51,363 bases of DNA from positions 1 through 51,363 of the forward strand of contig CAZNLL010000009.1 of assembly GCA_964573885.1 (NCBI GenBank), given 5' to 3'. This DNA is from CAZNLL01 sp964573885. Its GTDB lineage: Bacteria > Desulfobacterota > DSM-4660 > Desulfatiglandales > Desulfatiglandaceae. The position numbers and the translations under genes are program-made. The notes under the pieces are model-generated. The model was not told the origin of the DNA, did no database searches, and saw only the letters and a program-made list of their open reading frames with translations. Shown one piece after another: positions 16,489-25,771 of the stretch. Position 1 is the first letter of the stretch. Each line of letters starts with the position of its first letter.

Positions 16489-19400
16489 TTATCCGCCTCT
16501 AATCTCATTTTGGTGTTCCAGGAGGGGAGTGAAGACCTCCCTGGCCAGGTCGAAAAAGGGCCGGCCCAAGGGATCCACATCACTGAAACAGAGTTGAAAG
16601 TAGGGGTCTTTCCCCTCCCCCGGTGTATAGTCATTTCCGGACCATTGGGCCTGACTTTTTTGAACGGCCTCCTCAAAGGACAAACCACGAAGGGAGAGCT
16701 CGGCACATTTAAGGGAGGATCGGGGAAAAAAGGGGAGGGGCGTTGAAAGTCCTTTGCGGTAGGCCTGAAGGAGGACCTCCAGGATTTCCCTGCCGTGGTC
16801 TACGGGCCTGTATTCCAGAGCCTTCCAGACCTTTTCCGGAGGCGACCCCGCATCGAGCGCCATGAGCATGCTCGTCTTTGGATAGGCGGCCGGGGCCCCC
16901 GCATTGAGAAGCACATGGTAAATCCAGGTCCTGAGCCGATCCCCGGCCTTGATGCCGCCGTAGCGGTACAGGAGCAGTCTATCCGGATACACGGGCTGGA
17001 TCTTCCCGGTGATCCGGAACCCGCAGGCCTTTATGTCCACGGGCAGAGGCTCAAGAGGAGGGGCCTTGAGGTAACCGGCCGTGTGGGCGGCAAAGTGTCC
17101 GATATCCTGGGCCATGCGTTCAAAAAGAGACTTTCCCACGGTGCCGTGGGGAAGGTCGCCGGAGGCACGCTTGAGGGGGAAAAGGGGGTCCAAAGGCTGG
17201 CCGGATAGCCCCTTTTCCAACAGGTCCTGTCCCATCCGATACCTGTCCAGCCCCTTAAGGTCAAAGGGCTCTCTGGGTTCCAGTAGCACCTCCCTGTCTC
17301 TCAGGTAGATACCGAGGCGCCGGTTGAGCAGGTACCGGACCGGATTGGCGAAAAAGCGGCACAAATCATCTAAGTCCAGCGACTCCCATGACGGGTCCGG
17401 CACGGAGAGGCCCCGGGAGATGAAAGGGACCGGGGGGTCCGGGGCCTGGACCAGGCGGCGGGCCGCTCTGGCGTTGGTTTGAGAATAGCTGTAAAACCTC
17501 TCGTTTCCCCTGAAGTATTCCGGGTGGAAGGCCTGGAGATGATGCCTGGTCACCAGGGCTTCCCGCACGGGGGTCGGACCGGGCGAGACGGCCTGTTCGA
17601 TGTAGTCTATGAGCTCGCTCACGAGAACAGAGGGAGGAATGGGGCTGTTGTCCTGGATGCTTTGCCCCACATAACTGATATAGAGCCGGTCCCGGGCCGA
17701 GAGGAGAGACTCGAGAAAGAGATAGCGGTCGTCGTTGCGGCGGGAACGGTCGCCCCGCCTGGGGTGTAGGCTGATGAAGTCAAAACCCAATGGCTTGGAT
17801 TGTCTAGGGTAGGCGTTGCTGTTCATGCCCACCAGGCAAATGACCTTGAAGGGGATGCTACGCATGGGGAGCATGGCGCAAAAGGTGACGCCCCCGGCAA
17901 TAAAGCCCAGGCCATAGCCCCTTGTCTCCAGGGAACGTTCCAGATGCCATCGCACGGTGCGGATGTCCAGGACCTCATGGAAGCCTGCGGCCTCCTCCGT
18001 TTCACCCAGCCCATGCAGGGCACGGGCCAGGGCTTCCATGTCCCTCTCGGAGTCCTCATCAGGGCTGAAGAAGGTATCCAGAATCTCGGAGAGGGCCTGA
18101 GCCCACTCCTGAAGACGCCGGGGCCGGCCCAGGCCCGGTATGTGCACAAAGAGGCGGTGCGTAAATTCCAGGAATCTGCCCAATAGCCCGGCCTCCTCTC
18201 CCTCCAGGTCATCATAGGGGAGCACGCCCTTGAAAAGACGTCGGCCCCTGCCCGGCAGGGCATACCCCAGGAGGAGCCTTTCCAGGCCGGACTCCCAGGT
18301 ATGTTCCCCAAAGGCCGGCAGGCCCTGTTGGGCCCGGTGTTTCTTGTTCAAACCCCACCGGATGCCGGTTTCTTTCACCCACCTGTGTATGCGTTCCAGT
18401 TCGGCGCCGGTGAGGGAGAACCTGCGGCGCACCGAGGGGGATTCCAGGAGGGAGAGTACCCGGGGGGCCTCAAAACGGCTCTCGTAGAGATCGAGAAACC
18501 CCAGGAAGGCGTCCACCACCTCGCTCTCTCTTTGGAGCCGGCGGTCTGCGATGGTGAAAGGAATCCTTTTGGCATCGTCTTGGGGCAGGTCAAATACGGC
18601 TTGAACGTAAGGGGCGTAGGCTTCAATATCCGGGGCCATCACCAGGATATCCCCGGGTTCCAGAAGGGGGTCTTGTTCAAACATATGCAGGAGCCGGTCC
18701 TTGAGCACTTCCATTTCCCGCATGGGGCTGTGACAGGCGTGGATCTGGAAGGTGGTATCCCCAGGAGAGAGAGGGAGCCTTTTTTCTCCCGGGCGGGTCC
18801 GGTCCTGGAGGTTAAGGATGTCGGACTGGATGGCGGCAAGGAGTGTTTCCCGGCCGGGATCCTGGAAACAAGGAAATTCTTGACAGGGGAATTCGTTTAC
18901 CAGGTCAAAGAAATCCCGTCCCAGGGTCCCCATGGATGCCAGGAGGGGATTTCCCCGTTCCAAATGGAGGTCCTCCACGGCCTGTCGTCCCTGGCCAAGG
19001 GCCGGTGCCCTTTTTCTGGTCTCATGGTCTGAGAGGATGTCCCCCCAGTACTCCTGACAGGGGTTCAACAGGAAGAGGTTTACCGTCACGAATCCGGAGA
19101 GGGCGGCCAGGATCTCCATATGAAACCGGGGGAGGGCGGATATTCCAAAGACCGAGATCCGCTGGGGGAGGTCCTCCAGGGCGTTTTGTGCTCGGGCCTT
19201 TTGGAGGAAGGTCCTGGCCTGGGCCAGGCGATGGACCGGACCTGCCTCGGAGACCAGCGCTCGCCACAGGGCGGCTTGCCAGTGTTCAGCGCGGCCCTGT
19301 TCCCAGGAAAAGACCATTTGGGGCCGGAAGATGAGATACTGGTCCAAGGTGTCTGCAATGCGATGGGAGAGCTGAAGCCTCTTAAGGGCATCGGCCGGGT

Positions 19401-19764
19401 CTCCGAGATAGTGCCTGAGTCCTTTAAAGGCGGGCTTTTCCAGACAGGAGGGAAGGAGCCTCGCAATGCGCCAGGTCATGATTTGAGGCTCAAAAGAGGA
19501 GACCTGGGGGACCTCGGGCAGGGCCCTTGAGAAGGTTTCCTGGACAAAGCGGTTGGGAAAGGGAAAGCGACAATGGGCACACACACCGTGGTTCCGGGCC
19601 AGGGCCAGGCGCACCCAGCGCTCCATCCCCTTGCTCTGGACCACAATGATCTCCGGCTCAAAGGGGGAAGACAGGGGATTTTGCAAGGTCTCCGCCAGCT
19701 TCCGGCCGAGGATTTCCAAGCGATTGCTGGTATAGAGTCTGATTCCTGGTCCTTCCGTGCCCAT
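16489..19764 (-). CDS. recC: Exonuclease V gamma subunit RecC
   Basis: RecBCD scaffold subunit that recognises Chi and splits the duplex. 1091 aa, close to the 1122 of E. coli. Typical segments include IRLYTSNRLEILGRKLAE at the N-terminus, VVQSKGMERWVRLALA, FGISALPRFHMEILAAL, IHACHSPMREMEVLKDRLL, ILVMAPDIEAYAPYVQAVF and VICLVGMNSNAYPRQ. Start ATG 19764 lies only 3 nt after the lipA stop, and the stop is 5 nt before recB. Repair genes are thus physically tied to the lipoate genes, and probably share their transcript. No internal stops or gaps. Confidence 0.94.
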   Translation of the reverse strand: MGTEGPGIRLYTSNRLEILGRKLAETLQNPLSSPFEPEIIVVQSKGMERWVRLALARNHGVCAHCRFPFPNRFVQETFSRALPEVPQVSSFEPQIMTWRIARLLPSCLEKPAFKGLRHYLGDPADALKRLQLSHRIADTLDQYLIFRPQMVFSWEQGRAEHWQAALWRALVSEAGPVHRLAQARTFLQKARAQNALEDLPQRISVFGISALPRFHMEILAALSGFVTVNLFLLNPCQEYWGDILSDHETRKRAPALGQGRQAVEDLHLERGNPLLASMGTLGRDFFDLVNEFPCQEFPCFQDPGRETLLAAIQSDILNLQDRTRPGEKRLPLSPGDTTFQIHACHSPMREMEVLKDRLLHMFEQDPLLEPGDILVMAPDIEAYAPYVQAVFDLPQDDAKRIPFTIADRRLQRESEVVDAFLGFLDLYESRFEAPRVLSLLESPSVRRRFSLTGAELERIHRWVKETGIRWGLNKKHRAQQGLPAFGEHTWESGLERLLLGYALPGRGRRLFKGVLPYDDLEGEEAGLLGRFLEFTHRLFVHIPGLGRPRRLQEWAQALSEILDTFFSPDEDSERDMEALARALHGLGETEEAAGFHEVLDIRTVRWHLERSLETRGYGLGFIAGGVTFCAMLPMRSIPFKVICLVGMNSNAYPRQSKPLGFDFISLHPRRGDRSRRNDDRYLFLESLLSARDRLYISYVGQSIQDNSPIPPSVLVSELIDYIEQAVSPGPTPVREALVTRHHLQAFHPEYFRGNERFYSYSQTNARAARRLVQAPDPPVPFISRGLSVPDPSWESLDLDDLCRFFANPVRYLLNRRLGIYLRDREVLLEPREPFDLKGLDRYRMGQDLLEKGLSGQPLDPLFPLKRASGDLPHGTVGKSLFERMAQDIGHFAAHTAGYLKAPPLEPLPVDIKACGFRITGKIQPVYPDRLLLYRYGGIKAGDRLRTWIYHVLLNAGAPAAYPKTSMLMALDAGSPPEKVWKALEYRPVDHGREILEVLLQAYRKGLSTPLPFFPRSSLKCAELSLRGLSFEEAVQKSQAQWSGNDYTPGEGKDPYFQLCFSDVDPLGRPFFDLAREVFTPLLEHQNEIRGG

Positions 19765-19767
19765 TGG

Positions 19768-20688
19768 TCAAGAAGACATGGATTGGTCGTGTCCGGTCCG
19801 GCCCCTGGTGCGAACCACTGCCTGGTACAGCTCTTTTGCACGAAAGGAACTGCGCACAAAGGGGCCGCTGGCCACCTTCAAAAAACCCATGGTGAGGGCT
19901 GTCTCTTTCCAGGCCGCGAATTCCTCGGGTGGGATGAAGCGCTCCACAGGCAGATGGGCCTTTGAGGGTTGGAGATATTGGCCCAAGGTGAGCATTTCAC
20001 AGCCCGTCTCCAGGAGATGGCCCAGGGCCTGTCGGATTTCTTCAGGGCTTTCCCCCAGACCCAGCATCAGCCCTGATTTGGTAGGGATGGCCGGGGCCAT
20101 GTGCCCGGCCCGGAGGAGGAGCTCCAGAGACCGCCGGTAAAGGGCTTCAGGCCGGGCCCTGGGGTAGAGGCGCTCCACGGTCTCGAGGTTATGGTTCAGG
20201 ACATGGGGCCGGCCCTCCAAAACCGTTAAAAGGCCCGCTTTATCACCCCGGAAATCGGGGATGAGGACCTCTACGGAGGCCCGGGGGATCCGGGTCCGGA
20301 CGGCCTCGATGGTTTTCCTGAACAAATGGGCGCCGCCGTCGGGGAGATCATCCCGGGTGACGGAGGTGACCACCACATGGTCCAGCCCCAGGGCCCGGGC
20401 CGCTTCCGCCACCCTGGCCGGCTCTTCGGGATCGGGCGGCCCCGAGGGGCCCGAGGCTACGGCACAAAACCGGCAGTTGCGGGTGCACCGGGGACCCAGA
20501 ATGAGAAAGGTGGCGGTCTGCCGGGAGAAGCATTCCCACAGGTTGGGACACTTGGCCTCTTGGCACACCGTGTGAAGCCCGCGCCGGCCCAGGAGTGTCC
20601 TCACCTGTTGATAATGGGGCCCCTTGGGAAGGCTTTGCCGAAGCCATCGGGGCTTGCCCTTTTTCGCCTTTGTTCTTAACTGGGCCAT
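19768..20688 (-). CDS. lipA: Lipoyl synthase LipA
   Basis: Radical-SAM enzyme that inserts two sulfurs into the octanoyl chain attached to GcvH or other lipoyl domains. 306 aa. Auxiliary-cluster cysteines C42, C47, C53 (CQEAKCPNLWEC), radical-SAM cysteines C68, C72, C75 (CTRNCRFC) and the C-terminal RSSF serine ligand (279-282) are all present, so it should be active. It starts 30 nt after lipB and ends 3 nt before recC. Its place directly downstream of the glycine-cleavage genes fits H protein as the client. Confidence 0.96.
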   Translation of the reverse strand: MAQLRTKAKKGKPRWLRQSLPKGPHYQQVRTLLGRRGLHTVCQEAKCPNLWECFSRQTATFLILGPRCTRNCRFCAVASGPSGPPDPEEPARVAEAARALGLDHVVVTSVTRDDLPDGGAHLFRKTIEAVRTRIPRASVEVLIPDFRGDKAGLLTVLEGRPHVLNHNLETVERLYPRARPEALYRRSLELLLRAGHMAPAIPTKSGLMLGLGESPEEIRQALGHLLETGCEMLTLGQYLQPSKAHLPVERFIPPEEFAAWKETALTMGFLKVASGPFVRSSFRAKELYQAVVRTRGRTGHDQSMSS

Positions 20689-20718
20689 GGTGTTTTTCCT
20701 TGATTCCTTCCCCGGCCC

Positions 20719-21471
20719 TCAGGTCGTTGCCTCACCCTTGTCTCCCAAAGACCGGGCCAGTTCTGAAAGCCGGGCCTCTCTCAATTCAACGGCAAAGGCC
20801 CTTTTCATGTGGACCTTGAGGGCTTTAAGGACCTGGTCCATGGGGAGGGCGCGGCCACGCTCCCGTTCCATGGAGGTGGCCTTGACACCCTGGAGGCCGC
20901 AAGGGTTGATCCACCCGAAGGGGCTGAGTGAAACGTTGACGTTAAGGGCCATGCCGTGGAAAGAGATTCCCCGGCGGAGGGCAATACCAATGCTGCCCAG
21001 CTTCTCCCCCCCTACCCACACCCCTCTGTTCCTGGAATCCCTTTGCGCCTTGATTCCCCAATCAGAAGCGGTTTGAATCATGATCTCTTCGAGCCCTTCA
21101 ATATACTCAAGCACCCCGAGCCTGGCCAGGCGAAGGTCAATTATGGGGTAAGCCACGACCTGCCCCGGCCCATGATAAGTCACGTCCCCGCCCCTTTCTA
21201 TATGTACCAGGTCAACGCCCTTTTTTTCAAGGAGGCTTCGGGGTACGGTCACATTCTCCAGCCCGCCCCTGCGCCCCAGGGTAAAGACAGGGGGGTGTTC
21301 CACCCACAGGACCACGTCCCTGTCCAAGGCCCCTTGTTTTCTCGCCGTTACCAGCCGAACCTGGAGGCCCCATGTGTCCCTGTAAGGCCTCACCCCCAAG
21401 TCAAGCGACAACCATTTACGGGTGGGGCTCTCCGGGATGGGGTCTTCTGGGTGTGCTTTATTGGCGGTCAC
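20719..21471 (-). CDS. lipB: Octanoyltransferase LipB
   Basis: Moves octanoate from acyl carrier protein to the lipoyl-domain lysine. 250 aa with GTG start at 21471. Key features: RGGDVTYHGPGQVVAYP (92-108), catalytic Lys157 in GEKLGSIGI and catalytic Cys191 in NPCGLQG. Slightly longer than many LipB proteins, with about 18 extra N-terminal residues that may be untranslated; no better ATG is in frame. It lies 55 nt after the FAD oxidoreductase gene and 30 nt before lipA. Confidence 0.95.
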   Translation of the reverse strand: MTANKAHPEDPIPESPTRKWLSLDLGVRPYRDTWGLQVRLVTARKQGALDRDVVLWVEHPPVFTLGRRGGLENVTVPRSLLEKKGVDLVHIERGGDVTYHGPGQVVAYPIIDLRLARLGVLEYIEGLEEIMIQTASDWGIKAQRDSRNRGVWVGGEKLGSIGIALRRGISFHGMALNVNVSLSPFGWINPCGLQGVKATSMERERGRALPMDQVLKALKVHMKRAFAVELREARLSELARSLGDKGEATT

Positions 21472-21526
21472 TGTGGATCAACCCCCTTCTAAAAAATCCC
21501 TAAGGGCACGGTCTCGACCCTTGGAA

Positions 21527-22939
21527 CTAGGGGGACGATTTTGGAAAATAAACGGTCTCACAGGGTTTGGGCGGAAGCCTGAGCCGCTTGAGGCCGATTT
21601 CCGCGACCTGGGAGATGGGGTCGTACATCTGGGAGACAGGCGGGTTGTAGGAGAGCTCGGCATCCATGAGGTCATAGAGGTCCATGCCCCCGTGAATGGC
21701 CAGGGCAAAAAGATTGATCCTCCAGCCAGCACCCTCTTCCCCCACAGCCTGGGCCCCCAGGATCCTGCCACTGCCGGCATCCACCACCACCCTGAGGGTG
21801 ACTTCCTTGGGACAGGGCATGTAATGGGGCCGTATCTCCCGGGTGGTGGATACGGCCTTGGCGTCATATCCCAAATCCTGTGCCCCCTGAAGGGTATATC
21901 CCGTGGATGCGATTTCGAGACCGCCCACCACTGTGAGAAAGGTATTAAGGGCCCCGGGATAAACCGTGTGGCCTCCCGCCGCGTTGACGCCCGCGGTCAT
22001 GCCCTGACGATAGGCCGAAGTGGCAAGCTGCATGGTGGTGGCCGTGCCGTCGATCCGGGAATGGGTCTGTACCAGGTCTCCGACCGCATAGATGTCCTTT
22101 ACGGATGTCTCCATGCGGTTATTGACCAGCACCGACCCGTCCTTGACGGTGACACCTGAGCCCTGGGCCAGGGCCGTATTTGCCCGCATGCCCACGGCCA
22201 TGACCACGATGTCACAGGGCATGGTCTCCCCCCCGATCTCCACGGATTCCACCCTCTCGGTGCCGTTGATTCGGTCCAGGCCCTGGCCGAAAAGGACCTT
22301 GATGCCCAGTTTTTCCAGGTGTGCCACAATGAGCTTGCCCATGGGCGGGTCCAGATTGCGGGGAAAAGGGGGCGGGGTCCTTTTGGTGACGGCCACATCC
22401 AGGCCAAGGACCTTCAAGGCCACGGCCACCTCCAGACCGGTGGCGCCCCCGCCTACCACGACGGCACGCTTCATGGTGGGGCGCCTGGCCGCGTCCAGGA
22501 GGGCCTTGGAATTGGTCGGGTCCGATACGAAATGAACCCCCTTTCCGGAAAAGGCCCGGGCTCCGGCAACCGGGAGCGTGATGGGGGATGCACCGGTGGC
22601 CAGGATGAGGGCATCGTACGGGGCGTCTTTTTCTCGGCCTGAGAGGAGATCCCGCACCATAACGACCTTTCGGGCCGGGTCCACACTGAGCGCTTCATGG
22701 TGGAGGCGTTTGACGAGGCGGTTTTTTATTTCAGGGACCTGGTACTTGAGGGCCTCAAAGTCCCTGACCACCCCCTCAATGGCAAAGGGAAGGCCGCAAG
22801 GGGAGAATTGATCAAATTCGCGTTTTTCAATGAGGGTGACCCGGCATCGCCGGTTAAAGCTGAGGGCGCTCTTGGAGGCGTAAAGGCCCCCGGCCCCGAG
22901 TCCCACAATTACGATTTCTAAGGCCTGTTCCTGGGCCAT
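21527..22939 (-). CDS. FAD-dependent pyridine nucleotide-disulfide oxidoreductase, single-cysteine (CoA-disulfide/sulfur reductase-like)
   Basis: 470 aa. N-terminal FAD motif VIVGLGAGGLYAS (10-22), NAD(P)H motif VVVGGGATGLEVAVAL, IYAVGDL for FAD, and a C-terminal dimerisation domain ending YNPPVSQMYDPI. The redox motif is SPCGLPFAIEG with one cysteine, C48, as in CoA-disulfide reductases, NADH oxidases and archaeal NAD(P)H:sulfur oxidoreductases; it lacks the CxxxxC pair of dihydrolipoyl dehydrogenase. It sits between gcvPB (46 nt) and lipB (55 nt) in the glycine-cleavage array, so it may serve thiol or persulfide chemistry linked to lipoate, but it should not be named L protein. Substrate unknown. 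Confidence 0.82.
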   Translation of the reverse strand: MAQEQALEIVIVGLGAGGLYASKSALSFNRRCRVTLIEKREFDQFSPCGLPFAIEGVVRDFEALKYQVPEIKNRLVKRLHHEALSVDPARKVVMVRDLLSGREKDAPYDALILATGASPITLPVAGARAFSGKGVHFVSDPTNSKALLDAARRPTMKRAVVVGGGATGLEVAVALKVLGLDVAVTKRTPPPFPRNLDPPMGKLIVAHLEKLGIKVLFGQGLDRINGTERVESVEIGGETMPCDIVVMAVGMRANTALAQGSGVTVKDGSVLVNNRMETSVKDIYAVGDLVQTHSRIDGTATTMQLATSAYRQGMTAGVNAAGGHTVYPGALNTFLTVVGGLEIASTGYTLQGAQDLGYDAKAVSTTREIRPHYMPCPKEVTLRVVVDAGSGRILGAQAVGEEGAGWRINLFALAIHGGMDLYDLMDAELSYNPPVSQMYDPISQVAEIGLKRLRLPPKPCETVYFPKSSP

Positions 22940-22985
22940 GGGTCTTACCTGCTCCTATTCCAGATGAATTGAACCTAAAATGCTC

Positions 22986-24443
22986 CTATCCTGCAAGACA
23001 GGGCTTGCGGGCGGCGGTCACCTCGTCAAGACGCCTGACCTTGCACTTCCTGGGAGCTTCATGGAGCAGGTCCGGATCTTCCTCGCCCTCCTTGACGATG
23101 CGCTTCAAGGCCTCAATGAAACGGTCCAGGTCCTCCCGGGATTCTGTCTCGGTGGGCTCCGCCATGATGGCGCCATGGACCACCAGAGGAAAATAGACCG
23201 TAGGGGGATGAAATCCGTAGTCCATGAGGCGTTTGGCCATGTCCAGGGTCGTTATCCTGGCCTTTTGCTGGTGCTTGTCGGAAAACACGCATTCATGCAT
23301 GCAAGGCCGGTCGTAGGGCAGATCAAGGGTCCCTTTGAGTCGCTCCTTGAGGTAGTTGGCGTTGAGTACGGCCAGCTGGCTGGCCCGTTTGAGGCCTTGG
23401 GCTCCCATGGTCCGGATATAGCTGTAGGCCTTGACCATAACTCCGAAGTTGCCGTAAAAGGCCCCCATTTTACCTATGGATTGAGGGAAATCATGGGACA
23501 GGGCGTATCTGCCGGACCGCTCCACCATGCGGGGCACCGGCAGAAAGGGTTCAAGGGCCTCTTTGACACACACCGGTCCGGCCCCGGGGCCCCCGCCCCC
23601 GTGGGGGGTGGAAAAGGTCTTGTGGAGGTTCACGTGCATGACATCCACGCCCATGTGACCCATCTTGACCATGCCCATGAGGGCGTTAAGATTTGCCCCG
23701 TCACAGTAGACCAGCCCCCCCTTGTCATGGACGATTTGGGCGATCCTCTCAAGCTCTTCTTCAAAAAGGCCCAGGGTATTGGGGTTGGTCACCATGATCC
23801 CGGCGGTTTCTTCATCCATGACTTGGGCGATCTCCTCTGCGGAGAGGATGCCCCGGTCGTTGGATTGGACCGCCACAGGACGGTAGCCGCACAGGGCCAC
23901 GCTGGCCGGATTGGTCCCATGAGCCGTGTCCGGCACGATGATCTTGGAACGGGGCGTACCCTGACGGTGATGATAAGCATGGATCAGGAGCATGCCGGCC
24001 AGTTCCCCGTGGGCCCCGGCCGCCGGCTGGAGGCTTACGGCATCCATGCCCGTTATTTCGGCCAGGTAGCGCTCAAGATCCCGCATCAAGGCGAGGGCCC
24101 CCTGGCAGAGGTCCCCGGGGAGAAGGGGATGGGCGCCGGTAAAGCCCGGAAGGGCCGCTTGTCTTTCATTGGTCTTGGGATTGTACTTCATGGTGCAGGA
24201 GCCCAAGGGATAAAGCCCTGTGTCCACACCAAAATTCCACTGGGAAAGCCTGGTATAGTGCCGAACCACATCCATTTCGCTCAGATCAGGAAAGTCCGGG
24301 CCCGGGCCTTCAACGGCCGGGTCCACGGGGAAGGATTCCACATCGCGGCGGGGCATGGAAAAGGCACGCCGCCCCTTTCTCCCCTTTTCCCAGAGCAGGG
24401 GCTCATTCAGGACAAGGCCGGTGGTGCCTAAGATGTCATTCAT
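22986..24443 (-). CDS. gcvPB: Glycine dehydrogenase (decarboxylating) subunit 2
   Basis: PLP-carrying half of the two-subunit P protein, which decarboxylates glycine and passes aminomethyl to lipoyl-GcvH. 485 aa. LGSCTMKYNPK (80-90), SLQPAAGAHGELAG, DTAHGTNPAS, CDGANLNAL and VNLHKTFSTPHGGGGPG, with the Schiff-base lysine at K275. Its start overlaps the end of gcvPA by 4 nt, indicating translational coupling and equal dosage. C-terminus EVTAARKPCLAG is ordinary. Confidence 0.95.
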   Translation of the reverse strand: MNDILGTTGLVLNEPLLWEKGRKGRRAFSMPRRDVESFPVDPAVEGPGPDFPDLSEMDVVRHYTRLSQWNFGVDTGLYPLGSCTMKYNPKTNERQAALPGFTGAHPLLPGDLCQGALALMRDLERYLAEITGMDAVSLQPAAGAHGELAGMLLIHAYHHRQGTPRSKIIVPDTAHGTNPASVALCGYRPVAVQSNDRGILSAEEIAQVMDEETAGIMVTNPNTLGLFEEELERIAQIVHDKGGLVYCDGANLNALMGMVKMGHMGVDVMHVNLHKTFSTPHGGGGPGAGPVCVKEALEPFLPVPRMVERSGRYALSHDFPQSIGKMGAFYGNFGVMVKAYSYIRTMGAQGLKRASQLAVLNANYLKERLKGTLDLPYDRPCMHECVFSDKHQQKARITTLDMAKRLMDYGFHPPTVYFPLVVHGAIMAEPTETESREDLDRFIEALKRIVKEGEEDPDLLHEAPRKCKVRRLDEVTAARKPCLAG

Positions 24444-25771
24444 GGGGTGACCTCCCTGACCAGGGCGTCCAGATCCTCCCTGGATTTGGTTTCTGTAACG
24501 CAGATAAGAAAATGATCGGCCAGCTCAGGGTAGTAAGGGGCCAGAGAAAGGCCGGGGATGATCTTCTTTTCCAGGAGACGCTGGTATAGGGCCTTGGAAT
24601 CTCCGAAGAATTTGACCACAAACTCGTTAAAGGTGGGGGCCTCGAAAGGCAAGACCACTCCCGCTTTCTTGAACTCGGATTTAACATGCTCGGCCTTGTC
24701 GTAATTGAGCCGGCTGAGCTCGCGCACGCCCGTCCGCCCCAGAGAGGCCATGTACATGACCCCTGCCAGGGCACAGAGACTGTTATTGGTGCAAATATTG
24801 GAAGTGGCCTTTTCCCGCCGGATATGTTGCTCCCTGGTGGCCAGGGTGAGCACAAAACCCCTTTTGCCGTCCAGGTCGGTGGTCCGGCCCACCAGGCGCC
24901 CGGGCAGGCTCCGCATGATCTCTCTTTTGGCGGCGAGCATACCCAAGGCGGGCCCCCCGAAAGACCGGGGAATACCCAGGCTCTGGCCCTCACCGGCCAC
25001 GATGTCCGCGCCCTGGGACCCCGGGCTCTTTAAGAGGCCGAATGACAGGGCCTCGGTAAAGGCACTCACAAAGAGGGCCTTCTTCTCATGGGCCAGGGCC
25101 GAAAAGGCGCTGATATCTTCCACGGAGCCGAAGAAGTTGGGCGACTGAACGGCCACGGCCCCAAGGTCGTCCAGGGCCTCGAGGGCGGAGAGGTCGGTGA
25201 CGCCTGTGGGCAGATAGGGCAGTTCCACAAGCTCATGCCCGGTGGGTTCCAGGTAGGTTCGGACCACTTCACGGTACAGGGGGTGGATGAGGCTGGACAC
25301 GGCCACCCTGGAGCGCTTGGTGAGGCGCAGGGCCATAAGCAGGGATTCCGCCAGGGCCGTGGCCCCGTCATAGTGGGATGCCGTGGCGATCTCCATTCCA
25401 AGGAGCCGTGCGGCCAGGGTCTGGTACTCATAGATAGCCTGAAGGGTGCCTTGGCTCATTTCAGGCTGATAAGGGGTATAGGCGGTGACAAATTCGGAGC
25501 GTGATAAGAGTTGGGACACCGTGGCCGGGATAAAATGGTCGTAACTGCCGGCTCCCAGAAAGACCTTGTACTCAGGCCCGGTGGCCGCCATGCGGGACAG
25601 GGCGTCCATGTGATCATTGAGCTCCCATTCGCTCATAGGCCGGGGCAGGTCAAGGTCTTCCCTGACCCGGTGGTGCCCGGGCACCGTGTCGAAGAGGGCG
25701 TCAAGGGCCTTCACGCCTACCGCCTCAAGCATGGAACGGATGTCTTCCTCCGAATGGGGCAAATAGGGCAT
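24440..25771 (-). CDS. gcvPA: Glycine dehydrogenase (decarboxylating) subunit 1
   Basis: Structural partner of GcvPB in the heterotetrameric P protein. 443 aa, the usual length. Recognised by the N-terminal MPYLPHSEEDIRSMLEAVG, FLGAGSYDHFIPATV, FVTAYTPYQPEMSQGTLQAIYEYQ, SHYDGATALAE and TLATREQHIRREKATSNICT segments. The start ATG directly abuts the gcvH stop, and the end overlaps gcvPB by 4 nt. Organisms with split GcvPA/GcvPB are common among anaerobes and Gram-positives. Confidence 0.95.
   Translation of the reverse strand: MPYLPHSEEDIRSMLEAVGVKALDALFDTVPGHHRVREDLDLPRPMSEWELNDHMDALSRMAATGPEYKVFLGAGSYDHFIPATVSQLLSRSEFVTAYTPYQPEMSQGTLQAIYEYQTLAARLLGMEIATASHYDGATALAESLLMALRLTKRSRVAVSSLIHPLYREVVRTYLEPTGHELVELPYLPTGVTDLSALEALDDLGAVAVQSPNFFGSVEDISAFSALAHEKKALFVSAFTEALSFGLLKSPGSQGADIVAGEGQSLGIPRSFGGPALGMLAAKREIMRSLPGRLVGRTTDLDGKRGFVLTLATREQHIRREKATSNICTNNSLCALAGVMYMASLGRTGVRELSRLNYDKAEHVKSEFKKAGVVLPFEAPTFNEFVVKFFGDSKALYQRLLEKKIIPGLSLAPYYPELADHFLICVTETKSREDLDALVREVTP

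Noticed and set aside
21527..22939. Dihydrolipoyl dehydrogenase (L protein) call for the flavoprotein
   Set aside because: Context is tempting, but the redox motif has one Cys (SPCGLP) and the family's paired CxxxxC is missing.
22980..24431. 483-codon plus-strand frame opposite gcvPB
   Set aside because: Almost exactly antisense to gcvPB, which has all catalytic motifs; the mirrored protein has no family features.
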